A DNA stretch of 64,000 nucleotides from Homarus americanus (taxonomy: Eukaryota > Arthropoda > Malacostraca > Decapoda > Nephropidae): positions 7,372,327 to 7,436,326 of the forward strand of contig NW_024722158.1 of the NCBI RefSeq assembly GCF_018991925.1, given 5' to 3'. A model generated the notes under the pieces. It had not been told where the DNA came from. It did not search any database and saw nothing but the letters and a program-made list of their open reading frames with translations. Of this stretch, positions 33,161 to 44,860 are shown piece after piece; position 1 is the stretch's first letter; each line of letters starts with the position of its first letter. The translations under genes were made by a program, and so were the position numbers.

Positions 33161-33730
33161 ACAAAACCCCAGACAATAGGTTAGTAAGAGTGAGACAAGG
33201 AGGCAGGAGAGTGTGAGAAGCCTGAGTGTAGTAAAATAAGGTTTACGGTGTCGAAGGCTTCAGTCGAGAGTCTTGTCCACGCAAGTATACAATTCAGTCT
33301 ACAGTAAACCAGTTGGATACTTTTTACCATTTCCAAAGTAGGTGACAAAATTAAGTTAAAGTATTTTTTTTACCATTATGTGTGAGTTAAGTTTTTTTTT
33401 TTTTTAAAGAATTACGATGTTTTTGTTTTTTAGTTAAGGATTTATTTTTACTCTCTCCTTCATCTATCTTTTCCTTTCTCTCCGCCTTTCCATCTCCTTC
33501 ACTTATACAATAAAGGAAAGTTATTACACCCCTTTCATTCTATTATTCTCTCTCATCCACCTTTCCCACTTCCCCACCCGTAATGTAATAATTGGATCAT
33601 TAAATCTTTCATTAATTCTGTTTCTGTCTGTCTTGTCTGTTTGTCTGTCTGTCAGTCTGTCTATCGGTCTGTCTGTCTAACTGACCTTCCCATTCTTTTA
33701 CAGTTTCACAATATAATTAAACAACATTAA

Positions 33731-33732
<2 letters not shown>
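33161..33732. other. no gene seen
   Basis: T-rich and pyrimidine-rich sequence with a degenerate GTCT run at 33625-33680. Confidence 0.5.

Positions 33733-33807
<75 letters not shown>
33733..33807. repeat. (CA)n microsatellite
   Basis: About 37 uninterrupted CA units. Confidence 0.97.
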
Positions 33808-33808
<1 letters not shown>

Positions 33809-34319
33809 ATGCCTCACTTCCTGGTCGCTGCAGCAGAGAGACGCACCCGCTCTTAATTCTGTCTTCTTGTTCTAAGTTTATAAAGTACACGTCTGAGAGA
33901 GAGAGAGAGAGAGAGGCCTTGTTTTGTAGAACAGGTGAATTACACACTTGAGTTGGTTACATTTCACTGTCGTATTTGTGTCGTTGTTGTGAAGTTGTTG
34001 ATGAGTTGTGATATAACATTGTATACACCCACCTCTCCCCTTCCCTCCCTCCCTTCCCTTGACCCCCCCCCTTCCTCTCCCTTCCCTCTCCCTCTCCCTC
34101 TCCCTACCCTCCCTCCCCCTGACCCTCCCCTCTCCCTGACCTCCTCCCTTGACCTCCCCCACCCTCCTCCCTTGACCTCCCCTCCCTTCCCTCCCTCCCC
34201 TATCGCCCTCCCACCTCCTACCCCTTAACCCCTCCTCCTTCCTTTCTTCCTTCCTCCTGCCACTTATCCTCCCCCACTTAAAAGACTATGTACGTTGAAG
34301 CTCATTAATATATTATAAC
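33808..34319. repeat. flank, short (GA)n and C-rich tract
   Basis: GA run at 33895-33914. CCCTCCC-rich sequence at 34028-34270. No gene is seen. Confidence 0.75.
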
Positions 34320-34490
34320 ATGTCCGTACGCAAATCTCATCATCACGTACAGTACTTGCCCTCAAAACGTACATATCATCACGGACAGAACTTTCCTCAA
34401 ACGTACATACATCATCATCACCACACAGTAGTTTCTCAAACGTACACATCATCATCATCACGGACAGTACTTGCCCTCAAAACGTACAGA
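34320..34490. repeat. ~37-60-bp CGTACA repeat
   Basis: Four units combining catcatcatcacggacagta with cttgccctcaaaacgtaca. Confidence 0.8.
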
Positions 34491-34879
34491 ATAAGTGCAC
34501 GTAACCTTTGAGAATCCAGACACTAGAGTGATTTACTTAATCTGAGATACAAAGATGGATGCTTAAAGTTTTCCTCAAGTTCATTTTTCTTCCGGGATGA
34601 GGACGCATCTAATTGACTGACTAAAGTTAACGATCCTCTCTTCCATTATTTTCTCAAGTTTTCTATCTATTTACACCTATCTTTCTTTGCCCCTCATCTT
34701 TATATTTATACCTGTCTCTTGGTCTGTCTGTCTGTCTATCTGTCTGTCTCTTTCTCTGTCTCTCTGTCTCTCGCTCTGTCTCTCTTATTGACAGGCGTGT
34801 AAAGATCACAGCACTTCTCCCCCTCCTCAAATATTGACAAATATCTTCAATCTCAACGTTTGTTAATGTGGGAGTGTTT

Positions 34880-34915
<36 letters not shown>

Positions 34916-34944
34916 TGTGTGTGTGAGTGTGTGTGTGTGTCCCC
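34491..34944. other. no gene seen; GTCT and (GT)n runs
   Basis: Degenerate GTCT at 34720-34780 and (GT)n at 34883-34940. Confidence 0.6.
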
Positions 34945-35375
34945 ATATCTAACCTAACCATCCCCAACCCAACCATCCCCTAAACCAACCATCCCCTAAC
35001 CCAACCCCATCCTAACTATCCCCAACCCACCATCCCAACCAACCATCCCAACCAACCATCCCCAACCAACCATCCCCAAACCAACCACCCTAACCTAACC
35101 ATCCCCGAACCTAACCATCCCTAACCTAACATCCCAACCTACCATCCCTAACCTAACCATCCCCAACCCAACCATCCCTAACCTAACCATCCCCAAACTA
35201 ACCATCTTAACCCAACCATCCCCAACCTAACCATCCCTAACCTAACCATCCCTAACCTAACCATCCCTAACCTAACCATCCCTAACCTAACCATCCCCTA
35301 ACCTAACCATCCCCTAACCTAACCATCCCCAACCTAACCACCTCTTAACCTAACCTAACCAACCACGACACAATA
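34945..35375. repeat. 12-bp ctaaccatcccc array
   Basis: About 34 units of cctaaccatccc with single-base variants, ending in TTAGG-complement units (cctaacctaacc). Confidence 0.94.
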
Positions 35376-35389
35376 CATTTTTACCTTAG

Positions 35390-35537
35390 GAGAGAAAGTT
35401 TGAAAAAATTCTGTGTGTTGGACGATCCATCACGGGTTGACAGTGTGATAGAGATTGATGGTCACTCTCCGTCAACTCTGGAAGATCCTGTCCACCTTCA
35501 CCATACTCATCAACTGTACTATTCTGTGATGGAATGA
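35390..35537 (+). CDS. candidate terminal coding exon, unidentified
   Basis: After an acceptor-like acatttttaccttag (AG 35388-35389) the sequence is open to TGA 35535-35537 and is not low complexity. It reads RESLKKFCVLDDPSRVDSVI, then EIDGHSPSTLEDPVHLHHTH, then QLYYSVME. It has no starting Met, so it would be a 3' exon of a gene whose other exons lie elsewhere. Among kilobases of simple repeats this balanced composition stands out. I do not recognise the family. Chance is possible: an open frame of 49 codons is not decisive. Confidence 0.35.
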
Positions 35538-35603
35538 AGGAATTATATTTTTTTTTATGGGGGGTTGAGGGAGGTTTGTGTGTGTGTGAGTGTGTGTGTG
35601 TGT

Positions 35604-35670
<67 letters not shown>

Positions 35671-36240
35671 TGTTTTTGTTTTTGTGCTTATTCTTGTTTG
35701 TTTTTTATCGTTGTTGTTGTATCTTCCTCATTCTCCTCCTCATTCTCCTCTTTCTTCTCTCCTCTCCCTCCGCCATCTAGTCATTTCCTCACTTTACTCT
35801 GACAAGGAAGGAGAGAGTGAGCAGTGAGAGAGAGAGAGGGATAGTGCTCTTATATCTCCTCCTCCATCTTCTTCCTCCTCTTCTTCATTACTCTCTCCTC
35901 CTCCTCCTCCTCCTCCTATCTCTCCCTGCACTTTCACCGCTCTCTGGTCTTCATTGCCTGTGTGCTCAAAAGAACCAATAAGTTTCTCCCTTCTTCTCCT
36001 CCTCCTCCCTCCTCTTCTTCCTCTTCCTGATCACCCTTCTCGTTCTCCTCTCCTCTTCATCATTATCTTTTTCTTTCTCCTCCTCCCCCCTCCTCTTCAT
36101 CATCATCATCGTCATCATCATTATCATTATTCCCATCCTCCTCTTACTCCACCTCCTCTCTTTCCTCCTCCTCCTTCTCATCATCATCCTTCTCTCCCTC
36201 CTCCTCCTCCTCCTTCTTCTTCTCTCTTGACGACGGCCAA
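35538..36240. repeat. (GT)n and CTC-rich pyrimidine tracts
   Basis: (GT)n at 35577-35664, then degenerate ctcctcctc and ttcttcctc to 36232. Open frames here are Ser/Leu-rich artefacts. Confidence 0.85.
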
Positions 36241-37295
36241 AATATCGGGGAAGAACACAACGCCGACCGCGGGAGAGATATATAATGTAAAGTCATATCC
36301 ATGGCGGACTGTTCACATCCGCCGAACAAATACCTCAATGTATGTGATGCGCTTATGGCGATTTTTGCTGTCGCTGCTGCTGCTGCTGCTTCTCTTGCTG
36401 TTATTTTGGTTGCTGTTAATTTTTGCTGTACGTCTGGGTGAATTTATACTTGATTTTGTTGTTAAATGTAAAAAGGAAGAGTGATAAAGCCGCAGGAGTG
36501 ACGTAGATTATTTACAAATATGGCCGTCTTATTCGTTCTTATCCACAGTAGGTTGTTTTGGTGTACGTGGCGCCATCTGTCAGTTGTTAATAAATTTGAT
36601 GCTGTTTCTGCGGTTTGGGGGGACGATTTATGCTGTTTTTGGTGCTGTGACGTTGATGCTGTTAATTTAGATTCTGTTATTGTGGCTGAAAAACACCCCC
36701 AAAAAAATTACACGAAGTCAAATTTCACGATTAAAGGATTTTGGTTCAGATCTCCCTCATAACAGATACCTGATACATAAATACTGTACACAGCAGCTGT
36801 TATTGCTGTCTTTGCTGTCATTGCTGTCTTTACTGTCCCCGTCGCTGAAGAACACAGGGGGGGGGAAGGGACGGAAGACTCACTGGAGGTACATAACAGC
36901 AAGTCAGATCTATGGCGGCAATTTAGTTCAGATCCCCCGAACAAATGTTGAGAGGAACGTGATGGGAAGGTGTTTATTTGTTGTGGTGGTGGTGTTGTTG
37001 ATGGTTGTTGATGGTGGTGTTGCTGTTGTGGTGGTGGTTGTTGTTCTTGTTCGTGGTGTTGGTGTTCTTGTTATTTTTCGTGGTGGTTGTGGTGTGGGTG
37101 GTTGTGGTGTTGGTGGTGTTATTGTTTACTTACCATTCCTCCTTCCACCTCCTCCACCTTCCCCTCATCTCCTTTCCCTCACCCCCTCCCCCTCACCCCC
37201 CCTCACCTCCCCCGACCCTCGTGTCTGTCTGTGTGTCTGTAAGGCTGTTCAACTTACCATCAAAAATTAGAGACGGTTTCGGGTGGGCATGTCTC
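36241..37295. other. degenerate TGCTGTT repeats; no firm gene
   Basis: Three related blocks (about 36250-36470, 36600-36770, 36790-37000) share ctgctgttattgctgt-type units, a gaagaacac motif, and sequences like catccgccgaacaaat / gatcccccgaacaaatgt. A GGT/GTT-rich stretch and a C-rich stretch follow. It suggests an old higher-order repeat. A CTCF-like motif sits at 36569-36582. Confidence 0.45.
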
Positions 37296-37588
37296 TGTGA
37301 AGGAAGGAAGGAAGGAAAGAAAGAAGGAAGGAAAAGGAAAGAAAAGGAAGGAAGAAAGAAGGGTCTACCGCCTCTCTACTTCAGTTCAGGAAGTTGGCCC
37401 TAATTGGAAATGTTAAGACTGAGAAGTTAGCGTGTCCGTGTGAGTGTCGGTCTGGTCACGTGAGGATAGCGATGTGGGTTTCTTCAGAGGCATCCACTAG
37501 TTCCTGAGAAGTGGGTCCAAGGCTGGGGTGGGGTGTTTCTTTCTGTCTGTGTCTGTCTATCTGTCTGTCTTGATGTATGTATCTGTCT

Positions 37589-37629
<41 letters not shown>

Positions 37630-37653
37630 TACCAGTCTGTCTGATATCTGGGT

Positions 37654-37723
<70 letters not shown>

Positions 37724-37794
37724 CTTCTCTCTCTTTCAGGGTCAGGGTCAGGATAATAATCAAGGGTGTCACTAAAATCCGCCTTGCTGCTGCA
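37296..37794. repeat. GAAGGAAG, (GT)n and (CT)n runs
   Basis: gaaggaagg at 37300-37362, (GT)n at 37591-37628, (CT)n at 37657-37717. Confidence 0.92.
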
Positions 37795-38000
37795 AATACC
37801 ATCACCTGTCACGCCTCTGTCCCATACCCGTCACGCCTCTGTCCCATCACCCGTCACGCCTCCTGTCCCATCACCCGCCACGCCTCTGTCCCATCACCCC
37901 CACGCCTCTGTCCCATCACCCGTCGCCTCCTGTCCCATCACCCCACGCCTCCTGTCCCATCCTCGTTTCTGTCTCTACCCTGTCGTCCTGATACACTTTA
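37795..38000. repeat. ~23-bp cccatcacccgtcacgcc array
   Basis: Eight units of tgtcccatcacccgtcacgc with deletions. Confidence 0.9.
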
Positions 38001-38550
38001 GCTTCCCCCCTCCCCCCCGTAACCTCTCGTTTTCTCTACAGCTTTATCCGATTTCAGTCTCTCAATACTGTCTGTCTGTCTTTCTGTCTGTCTGTCCGTC
38101 CTCTTTCTCTTCTTCTGTCGGTCTTTCCGTATGGCCTCTCTTCCCTTCTCTGTCTCTCTCGTTATATGAGCAGACAGACAGACAGATAAGAATATGAAGC
38201 GAGTAGGGCAGACAGACAGACAAACAGAACAGACAGACAGACAGATGGTAGTTACAGACAAACAGAGACAGACAGACAGACAGACACAGACACAGATACA
38301 GACAGACACACAGACAGACAGACGGACAGAGCAGACCAGACAAGACACACAGACAGACACAGACACAGACAGACACACACAAGACAGACACACAGACAGA
38401 CAGACAGACACAGACAGACAGACAGACAGGCAGACGGACAGACAGACAGACAGACAGACACAGACACAGACAGACACACAGACAGACACACAGACAGACA
38501 CACAGACAGACACACAGACAGACAGACAGCCAGACAGCCAGACAAGCACT
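38001..38550. repeat. CTGT/ACAG array on alternate strands
   Basis: Degenerate ctgtctgt at 38068-38100, then acagacagacag and acacagacag at 38168-38540. Confidence 0.93.
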
Positions 38551-38942
38551 CAGATATGACTAAAACAAAAGGGACATCTCACCACAAAACACTATTTACT
38601 TTCTCTCACAACTTTCGTTCACGTTTCTTAATAACATCTTTTAACAATATTTACTTTTCCTTGTCCGCCTTCAAAAGTTTTCGTTAGTTTGTCGTTAGTT
38701 TTCGTTAGTTTTTGTTGGTTTTCGTGAGTTTTTGTTAGTTTTTGTTAGTTTTTTGTTAGTTTTCGTGAGTCTTTCGTTAGTTTTCATTAGTTTTCGTTAG
38801 TTTTCGTGAGCTTTTTGTTAGTTATTCGTTAGTTTTTTTAGCTTTTCGCTGGTTTCGTTAGTTTTCGTTAGTTTTCGTTAGTTTTCGTTCATTCTGGTTG
38901 TCATTTCTCTGTAGTAATTGACGAAATTGTTTGGTATTTTTC

Positions 38943-38943
<1 letters not shown>
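38551..38943. repeat. 12-bp gttagttttcgt array
   Basis: About 18 variable units at 38672-38893. Flanks hold nothing recognisable. Confidence 0.88.
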
Positions 38944-38998
<55 letters not shown>

Positions 38999-39067
38999 GT
39001 GTTGTGTGTGTGTGTTTATCAATGTTGTTTAATTTTCTTTGTATGTTTTCTCTTTCTGTTTATTAAT

Positions 39068-39140
<73 letters not shown>

Positions 39141-39345
39141 CTTCTCCTACTTCCTTTCCAGTTCCTCTCCATTTCGTCCTCTTATTCATCTCTCTCTCCT
39201 TCCCTCTCTTCTTCCTTGCATCTCACTTCCTTCCTACCTTCCTTTCCCCTCTCACTCCCTTCCTACCATCCTCTTTACCTCTCAGTCTCCTTCCTCTTCC
39301 CTTCCTCTCCATCCCTCTCCATCCCTCTCTTCCCTACCCAACCTC
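38944..39345. repeat. (TA)n, (CT)n and pyrimidine tract
   Basis: (TA)25 at 38944-38993, (CT)n at 39071-39133, then TTCCCTCTC-rich sequence. Confidence 0.93.
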
Positions 39346-39614
39346 ATCATAATATTCACTCAATGCCATTACCACAAATGCAACAATGAATCGCAATTTG
39401 CAACATCAATTTCGAAAGTCAAACAAACGAAAAATATAATCTTCACTACAAACGTTTATACACTATTAACTTGTATTGATGTTGCATCCGTGTAATGATT
39501 TAGGTTAAGTTAGTCTGAGTTAGAGTGAGTTGCAAATTTGTTGAGGCATAAAATAGCAACGACATAGATTTGCTTCTGATCGGTTGTCAAAGGAGGTGGG
39601 GAAAATAAGTTCTC
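39346..39614. other. nothing seen
   Basis: AT-rich single-copy-like sequence. Confidence 0.5.
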
Positions 39615-39815
39615 AAATGGTGTTGGATTCGGTTTTGGATTCGGTTTTAGGTTCGGTTTTCGGTTCGGTTAGGTTAGGTTTGGTTTGGAAAGGTTCGTTC
39701 AGGTTTTAGATTAATTTTTAGTTAGGTTAGGTCAGTTTATTTAGTTAGGTTAGGTTTTGTTCGGTTTGGTTAGGTTTGGTTAGGTTTGGTTAGGTTTGGT
39801 TAGGTTTTGGTTGGC
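39615..39815. repeat. degenerate ggttaggttt / ttcggttt array
   Basis: TTAGG-like and GGTTCGGTTT-like units with regular 10-11-base spacing at the 3' end (39770-39812). Confidence 0.85.
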
Positions 39816-40134
39816 AGAACACGTAGCCGAAATAAGGAAGTGATCGTAGAAGCAGATGGTGGCGTGAGGACCGTGTTGGTGACGGGAGGGAGGAGGAGGA
39901 AGGGAAGAGGGAGGAATATGAGGGGAGGAGAGGGGAAGGGAGACGAGAGAGAGGAGAGAGAAGAGAGGAGAGAAAGGGAGAGAGAGAGAGGGGGGTACCA
40001 GTCAACGTCAGAGGGTGAAACTAATGACTCAATGAAACCGACTTTGGAGATGTTTATAGACAGTGTAAACATGGCAGGTTTCAGAAGGTTCGCTCCGCCA
40101 TACACTAACCACGAGCTATTCTGCCAAATTGTGT
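39816..40134. other. purine-rich stretch; no firm gene
   Basis: GGAGAGAA-rich at 39885-39995. The following 120 bases are more balanced but lack splice or family evidence. Confidence 0.45.
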
Positions 40135-40600
40135 TTAGGGTGAAGATATAAGGGGGAATGTTTAGGGTGAAGATATAGAATGTTAGATATAGAATGTTTG
40201 GGAAGATATAAATGTTTGGTAAGATATAGAATGTTGTAATATAAATGTTTGGGGTAAAATATAAATGTTTGGTGAAGATAATGTTTAGGGTGAAGATATA
40301 AGGGGTAATGTTTAGGGTGAAATACGAGTTGAATGTTTATGTTAAAGATGACGTTTTAAATGTTTAGTTTAGAGTAAAGAAATAGGTGGAATGTTTAGGT
40401 TTAGTTACGAGGTGAATGTTTAATGTTAAGGGGACGTTTTTAGTGTTTGAGACGAAGGCATAAATTTAATGTTTAGGTTAAAAAAAGAAACATTTAATTT
40501 CTAAGGTAAAAAACACATCATTTCTAAGTTCATAAAAAATTTGTTTAGGTTAACTGAGTAAAGGAAATACATTTGATGTTTAGTTAAAGTAAACATTATC
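40135..40600. repeat. degenerate gtttagggtgaagatata array
   Basis: About 14 units of aatgtttagggtgaagatat with progressive decay toward the 3' end. Confidence 0.8.
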
Positions 40601-41820
40601 TCGTGTATGTGAAAGAATGACATACTACATAAAGACACCAATCAGGTATCTCTCTAAGCGTACCTGTGATATAGTGAACCAGGTACCAGATATAGTGAAC
40701 CAGGTACCTGTGATATAGTGAACCAGGTACCTGTGATATAGTGAACCAGGTACCTGTGATATAGTGAACCAGTACCTGTGATATAGTGAACCAGGTTGTG
40801 ATATAGTGAACCAGGTACCTGACATAGTAAACCAGGTACCTGATATAGTAGACCAGGTACCTGTGATATAGTGAACCAGGTACTGATATAGTGAACCAGG
40901 TACCTGATATAGTGAACCAGGTACCTGTGATATAGTGAACCAGGTACCTGTGATATAGTGAACCAGGTACTGATATAGTGAACCAACTGTGATATAGTGA
41001 ACCAGGTACCTGGATATATGAACCAGGTACCTGATATAGTGAACCAGGTACGATATAGTGAACCAGGTACCTGTGATATAGTGAACCAGGTACCTGATAT
41101 AGTGAACCAGGTACCTGTGATATAGTGAACCAGGTACCAGATATAGTGAACCAGGTACCTGTGATATAGTGAACCAGGTACCTGTGATATGTGAACAGGT
41201 ACCTGTGACATAGTGAACCAGGTACTGTGATATGAACCAGGTCCTGTGATATAGTGAACCAGGTACCATATAGTGAACCAAGTACTGTGATATAGTGAAC
41301 GGTACCTGTGATAGTGAACCAGGTACCTGATATAGTAACCAGGTACCTGTGATAAATGAACCGGTACCGTGATATAGTGAACCAGGTATCGATATAGTGA
41401 ACCAGGTACCTGTGATATAGTGAACCAGTACTGATATAGTGAACCAGGTACCTGATATAGTGAACCAGGTACCTGATATAAGCAAGTACCTTGATATAGT
41501 GAACCAGGTACCTGTGATATAGTGAACCAGGTACCAGATATAGTGAACCAGGTACCTGTGATATAGTGAACCAGGTACCAGATATAGTGAACCAGGTACC
41601 TGTGATATAGTGAACCAGGTACCTGTGTTATAGTGAACCAGGTACCAGATATAGTGAACCAGGTACCTGTGATATAGTGAACCAGGTACCTGTGATATAG
41701 TGAACCAGGTACCTGTGATATAGTGAACCAGGTACCAGGACTGAAAACATACTTCCTTATACCCTGTCATAAACTGTCATAAACTGTCATAAATTGTCAT
41801 AAACTCAAATCCTGCCGTAG
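40601..41820. repeat. 1.1-kb 23-bp minisatellite
   Basis: About 48 copies (40660-41745) of a unit containing agtgaaccaggtacctgtga then tat, often shortened by 1-9 bases. A short tgtcataaac array follows at 41760-41805. The 381-codon minus frame through it is repeat-derived. Confidence 0.95.
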
Positions 41821-42271
41821 ACAATCACACCAAAACATGAACAGTCATTATTGATCATATGACTGTCACTCCCTGTCATAAAACGTAAGGTATTAAACCA
41901 TTTACATAAACCAGACTGAAACCAAATTTGTGGTTTTCATAGTGAGAGAGAAACTGAAGTAACTATTAACACCTGTATACTAAACTAATTAACGTCTCCT
42001 TAGATCCCACACAGGTGTAGATGAAGGTGTGTGAGTGTGTATGTGTCTGGTTGTGTTTGTGTATGACTGTGTATGTGTGCTTGTATATCTGTGCTTATGT
42101 GTGTATATCTGTGTGTATCTGTATGTGTGTGTGTGTGTATGTGTGTGTGAAGAGACGAACACTTGCTGATGGGTTTAATTTTCTCAAGTTAGGTGGAGCA
42201 AGACTTGTGGTCTCTAGTTTATATGATAATGTATGAAGGTTGCAAGTACACTCCTGCCGCCCTCCTTTATG
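41821..42271. other. no gene seen; GT/TATCTGTG tract
   Basis: Degenerate tgtgtatctgtgtgt at 42028-42150. Confidence 0.55.
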
Positions 42272-42272
42272 C

Positions 42273-42331
<59 letters not shown>

Positions 42332-42724
42332 AGTGCCCAATCCTCTACTGTGGCCGGGAACCGATCCTGTGTCCACTTGTTTGAGAGACGACTGTTCTTT
42401 TCCTTCATTGCCTTTCTTCCACTTCACCATAGACACTTAAGCGATCTGTGTATTTGGTGACGATTTTAGGATTTTAGGATATTTTAGTGAGGTTAAGTTA
42501 AGTTAAGTTAAGTTAAGTTAAGTTAGGTTAGGTTAAGTTAAGTTTAGTTAAGTTAGGTTAAGTTAAGCTAAGTTAACTTAAGTTAATATTTTTTTTACAT
42601 TTAAATTTAATAACTAACTACCACAAATATATTGATTAATAAAAAAAGTTAATTAATATTCTAAGCAAATCTGTTCGTAATAAGTTTGTTTACGTGTGAG
42701 TATTTCGCTGGTGTGTGTGTGTAT

Positions 42725-42822
<98 letters not shown>

Positions 42823-42840
42823 TCAGTCTCTATCCTATCT
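42272..42840. repeat. (GA)n, AGTTA and (GT)n runs
   Basis: (GA)28 at 42273-42328, (AAGTT)n at 42488-42583, and (GT)n with tttgtg interruptions at 42711-42820. Confidence 0.93.
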
Positions 42841-42975
42841 AAAATTTCATCTCCCACAGGTGTTGACATTCTCGGTCCTCACTGACACTGACACACATCA
42901 TAATGTCTTCGTCTTCGTCGTCGTCAGGTGGTAGAGGCTAGTGACGACTGTACTCCTGTTGGGGGAAGTTCTCAG

Positions 42976-43049
42976 CTGCCATCAAGGGGGGAGAAATAGA
43001 TGAGCATCGTCAAGCGCACCTCCTCTTACTCTCGAGTCTCCAAAAGTAT
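42976..43049 (+). CDS. candidate internal exon, unidentified
   Basis: Between a weak acceptor (gaagttctcag, AG 42974-42975) and a good donor (tat|gtaagt, 43050) the frame reads AAIKGGEIDEHRQAHLLLLS, then SLQKY. This is balanced, amphipathic-looking sequence. The frame cannot extend upstream of TGA 42942-42944. In another frame an ATG at 43003 gives MSIVKRTSSYSRVSKS up to the same donor region, so the coding frame is undecided. No family was recognised. Confidence 0.25.
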
Positions 43050-43309
43050 GTAAGTTTTATATTTTGTAATTTCATCTTCTTTAAACCAAAACAACACCAA
43101 TAACAAAAAAAACATGAATATATTAACAACAGACATTACAGAAACAATAACACGCAGTAACAGTAACAACAACAACGGCTAACAGTAACAGGAACAGTAA
43201 CAGAAACAGCTCCACAGCACAAGGAGGCGCTCTAATAAACACAACAGCAATATCCTTAAGGGCGGCCAATCCTCCCAGCCTCACATGTTCTGTGATTATG
43301 CCTGATAAA
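43050..43309. other. A/C-rich spacer
   Basis: Degenerate aacagtaacagcaacaac units at 43085-43215. No gene is seen. Confidence 0.5.
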
Positions 43310-43690
43310 GGGCCCCTAAAAATGTCATCTGAGTGGCCGCTCGAAAATGTAGTGATGCTCTCTGAGTGGCTAAGTGGAGGCTTGGTAATGCGCTCTGATT
43401 GGGTAGAGGATGTGGAAGAAGGCTAAGGACAATAAAATGCTCTCTGAGTGGAGGTGGGTGGTCTATTGCTCTCGGAGTGGCTGGCTGATAGGTTATAATG
43501 CTCGCTAAGTGGGAGATAGAAATTCTAGCGCTCTGTAAGTGGTTGATTAATAACGTTAGAATGCTCGCTGAGTAATAGATGGGAATTTTAATGCTCTGTG
43601 AGTGGTCGGTTAAAAGCTTCATAATACTCGCTGATTGGGGAGGTGTAATTCTAATGCACATTGAGCGGCCGACTGATGGCTTAACATAAC
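43310..43690. repeat. ~31-bp atgctctctgagtggc degenerate array
   Basis: About 11 diverged units, each carrying atgctcnctgagtgg-like sequence. Its reverse complement resembles the gccactcagagagcatt units near 2.5-3.4 kb. Confidence 0.85.
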
Positions 43691-44103
43691 ACTCCCCTAC
43701 ACTCTCCCACACTCCCCTACACTCTCCCACACTCCTCTACACTCTCCCACACTCCCCTACACTCTCCCACACTCCCCTACACTGTCCCACACTCCCCTAC
43801 ACTCTCACACTCCCTACACTCCACGCTCCCCTACACTCTCCCACCTCCCTCTACACTCTCCCTCCCCTACACTCTCACACTCCCCCTACACTCTCCCACT
43901 CCTTTGCTCTCACACTCCTCCTACACTCTCACACTCCTCTACACTCTCCACACTCCCTACACCCTCCCACACTCCCCCTACACCCTCCCACTCCCCTACA
44001 CTCCTCCCACACTCCCCTACACTCTCCCACACTCCCCTACACTCTCCCACACTCCCCTACACTCTCCCACACTCCCCTACACTCTCCCACACTCCCCTAC
44101 ACC
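43691..44103. repeat. 20-bp cccctacactctcccacact array
   Basis: About 20 units with frequent small deletions. It begins right after the previous array and ends just before a retrotransposon fragment. Confidence 0.95.
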
Positions 44104-44140
44104 CTGTTTGGCAGAGGGTGGCCATATCATGACTACCTAG

Positions 44141-44493
44141 CGTGGTTTTCGTCAGTACCACTCGACAATGGATGCTCTTGTTCGGTTAGACACTACCATC
44201 TGTCGGGCATTTGCATCTCGACAGCTCGTGGCAAGTAACCTTCTTCGACACTGAGAAGGTGTATGACACTGCCTGGCGGTGCGGGATATTGCAGGTTTTA
44301 CATTCCTTTGGCCTCAGGGATCGGATGCCTTTGTTTAAACGAGCCTTCCTTAGTTACCGTACCTTCAGGGTGAGGGTAGGAACTGCCCTCTCTGCCACCC
44401 TCTCACAGGATGAAGATGTTCCTCAGGGCAGCGTCCTCAGTGTCCCCCTGTTTACTTTGGCCATCAGTGGTGTCGCCAGCTGTGTGCCCCAGC
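44141..44493 (+). pseudogene. non-LTR retrotransposon reverse-transcriptase fragment
   Basis: The first frame (44141 to about 44234) reads RGFRQYHSTMDALVRLDTTI then CRAFASRQLV. After a frameshift, the next frame reads VTFFDTEKVYDTAWRCGILQ and continues through FLSYRTFRVRVGTALSATLS to PQGSVLSVPLFTLAISG. This is the finger and palm A-B region of a Jockey/I-superfamily reverse transcriptase, including the first catalytic Asp in FFDTEK and the PQGSVLS block. Homology stops after about 44493, before the YxDD motif. It is a degenerate fragment lacking endonuclease, YxDD and both ends, and cannot move itself. Confidence 0.85.
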
Positions 44494-44860
44494 AGGTGTG
44501 TGGCAGCTGCCTCGTCCCCGTGACTGTTCAACACTTACTGGAGAGTGTCTCAGTCTGGGGGACCGCTGCCTACACCAGTGCTGGGGGAGATGGTTCTTAC
44601 TCTCTCTCTCTCTCTGCGGTGCTGGGGGAGGAGTCACGCTGCCCGAGGGTGAGAGACTAATGTTTTTCGAGGAGGCTTACCTCCTCTCTTCCACACTCCC
44701 CCACTCCCCCACGCTACCCTAGACTCCTCCTCCTCCACGCTTCCTCATACTCCACACACACTCCCACACACCTCACACTCTCTCAGTCTCTCCTATCCCT
44801 CCCCCACACCCCATCCTCTCCCACCCTTCTCTCCCCCCTTCCACGTCAACAAGGTAAAGT
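44494..44860. other. unassigned flank and C-rich tract
   Basis: The sequence after the RT fragment keeps an open frame to 44660 but has no recognised homology. C/A-rich cacactcccac units follow at 44690-44845. Confidence 0.5.

Noticed and set aside
36520..36762. 80-codon open frame
   Set aside because: Built on degenerate tgctgtt repeats, with no domain.
40625..41770. 381-codon minus-strand open frame
   Set aside because: It runs entirely through a 23-mer tandem array. The peptide is a frame-shifting rewrite of the repeat with no domain, and openness comes from the lack of stop trinucleotides in the unit.
44498..44722. Open frame after the reverse-transcriptase fragment
   Set aside because: It partly overlaps the RT frame and then enters CT and C-rich sequence. 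No similarity recognised.
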